This document shows positions 63,892 to 64,000 of a stretch of 64,000 nucleotides of DNA, piece after piece. The stretch covers positions 13,909 to 77,908 of the forward strand of contig JBEKMN010000008.1 of assembly GCA_050008495.1 (NCBI GenBank), written 5' to 3'. Below the pieces are notes generated by a model. The model was not told the DNA's origin. It did not search any database and saw only the letters and a program-made list of their open reading frames with translations. The position numbers were made by a program, and so were the translations under genes. The stretch's first letter is position 1, and each line of letters starts with the position of its first letter. This DNA comes from CAVROP01 sp050008495 (GTDB lineage Bacteria > Acidobacteriota > Terriglobia > UBA7540).

Positions 63892-63959
63892 GCAAAGTAG
63901 AAATGTCCTAATCCCAGCAAAGTAGAAATGTCCTGTTCTTAGCAAAGTAGAAAGTTCCG
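63892..63959. repeat. Three 25-bp-period direct repeats, possible insertion-sequence end
   Basis: GCAAAGTAGAAATGTCCT at 63892 and 63917, and a variant (GCAAAGTAGAAAGTTCCG) at 63942, have an exact 25-nt period. Tandem sites of this kind at the edge of otherwise gene-free DNA resemble transposase-binding repeats at the end of an insertion sequence lying beyond base 64000. No transposase is visible in the last 40 bases. Confidence 0.5.
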
Positions 63960-64000
63960 CTTTTCGTTCTTTGGCGGCTAACTGGAGGAGCCCGTAGGGC

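Overview
The window is GC-rich, densely coded DNA that most resembles an Acidobacteriota chromosome (soil or sediment lineage, possibly a metagenome contig). This is an inference. It rests on the very large sedolisin with Ig-like repeats and a C-terminal membrane/Cys-Gly-Gly tail, the ECF sigma/anti-sigma/HEAT-repeat operon, the many Tat-exported enzymes, and an unusually rich set of intergenic repeats (short-period direct repeats, REP-like hairpins, palindromes). No rRNA, tRNA or CRISPR array was recognised.

Region 1 (1-16.1 kb, minus strand) is most of a type VI secretion system. Transcribed right to left it runs: a fused TssB/TssC-like sheath protein, two SAM methyltransferases, a terminator and new promoter, then tssB, tssC, hcp, tagJ, tssA, tssE, tssF, tssG and clpV (cut by the window edge). 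This covers sheath, tube, baseplate and recycling ATPase. The membrane complex (TssJLM), VgrG and effectors are not in the window and may lie beyond base 1. The fused, C-terminally shortened sheath paralogue next to two methyltransferases is the least ordinary gene set here.

Region 2 (16.3-25.6 kb) holds a Tat-exported GH94-type phosphorylase-like protein, an ECF sigma factor operon (sigma, zinc-finger anti-sigma, two HEAT-repeat proteins) and a secreted M28 peptidase. Region 3 (26.4-33.8 kb) is a low-potential carbon module: 2-oxoacid:ferredoxin oxidoreductase alpha and a fused beta-gamma chain, full-length pyruvate:ferredoxin oxidoreductase NifJ, and a dihydroorotate-dehydrogenase-like flavoprotein. 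Region 4 (34-50.4 kb) is mixed: an AbrB-type regulator, a PQQ dehydrogenase with an internal haem c domain, a Tat-exported aminotransferase, a 1280-residue S53 protease, an old-yellow-enzyme/SDR fusion, a GH88-like hydrolase and small membrane proteins. Region 5 (50.6-63.3 kb) has an M24 peptidase, a sodium:solute symporter, a seven-PAS histidine kinase, molybdenum cofactor genes (moaB/mogA, moaC, moeA), purA, thioredoxin and glycogen synthase.

Three gene-poor stretches (25.7-26.3, 47.0-47.5 and 63.4-63.9 kb) share an unexplained architecture. Each has a sigma70-like promoter followed by one to three copies of a short in-frame unit encoding [N/T]-[E/K]-A-x-x-x-[L/M]-K-T-K. I do not recognise it from any described family. 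It is the best candidate here for an undescribed dispersed small-ORF or RNA element.
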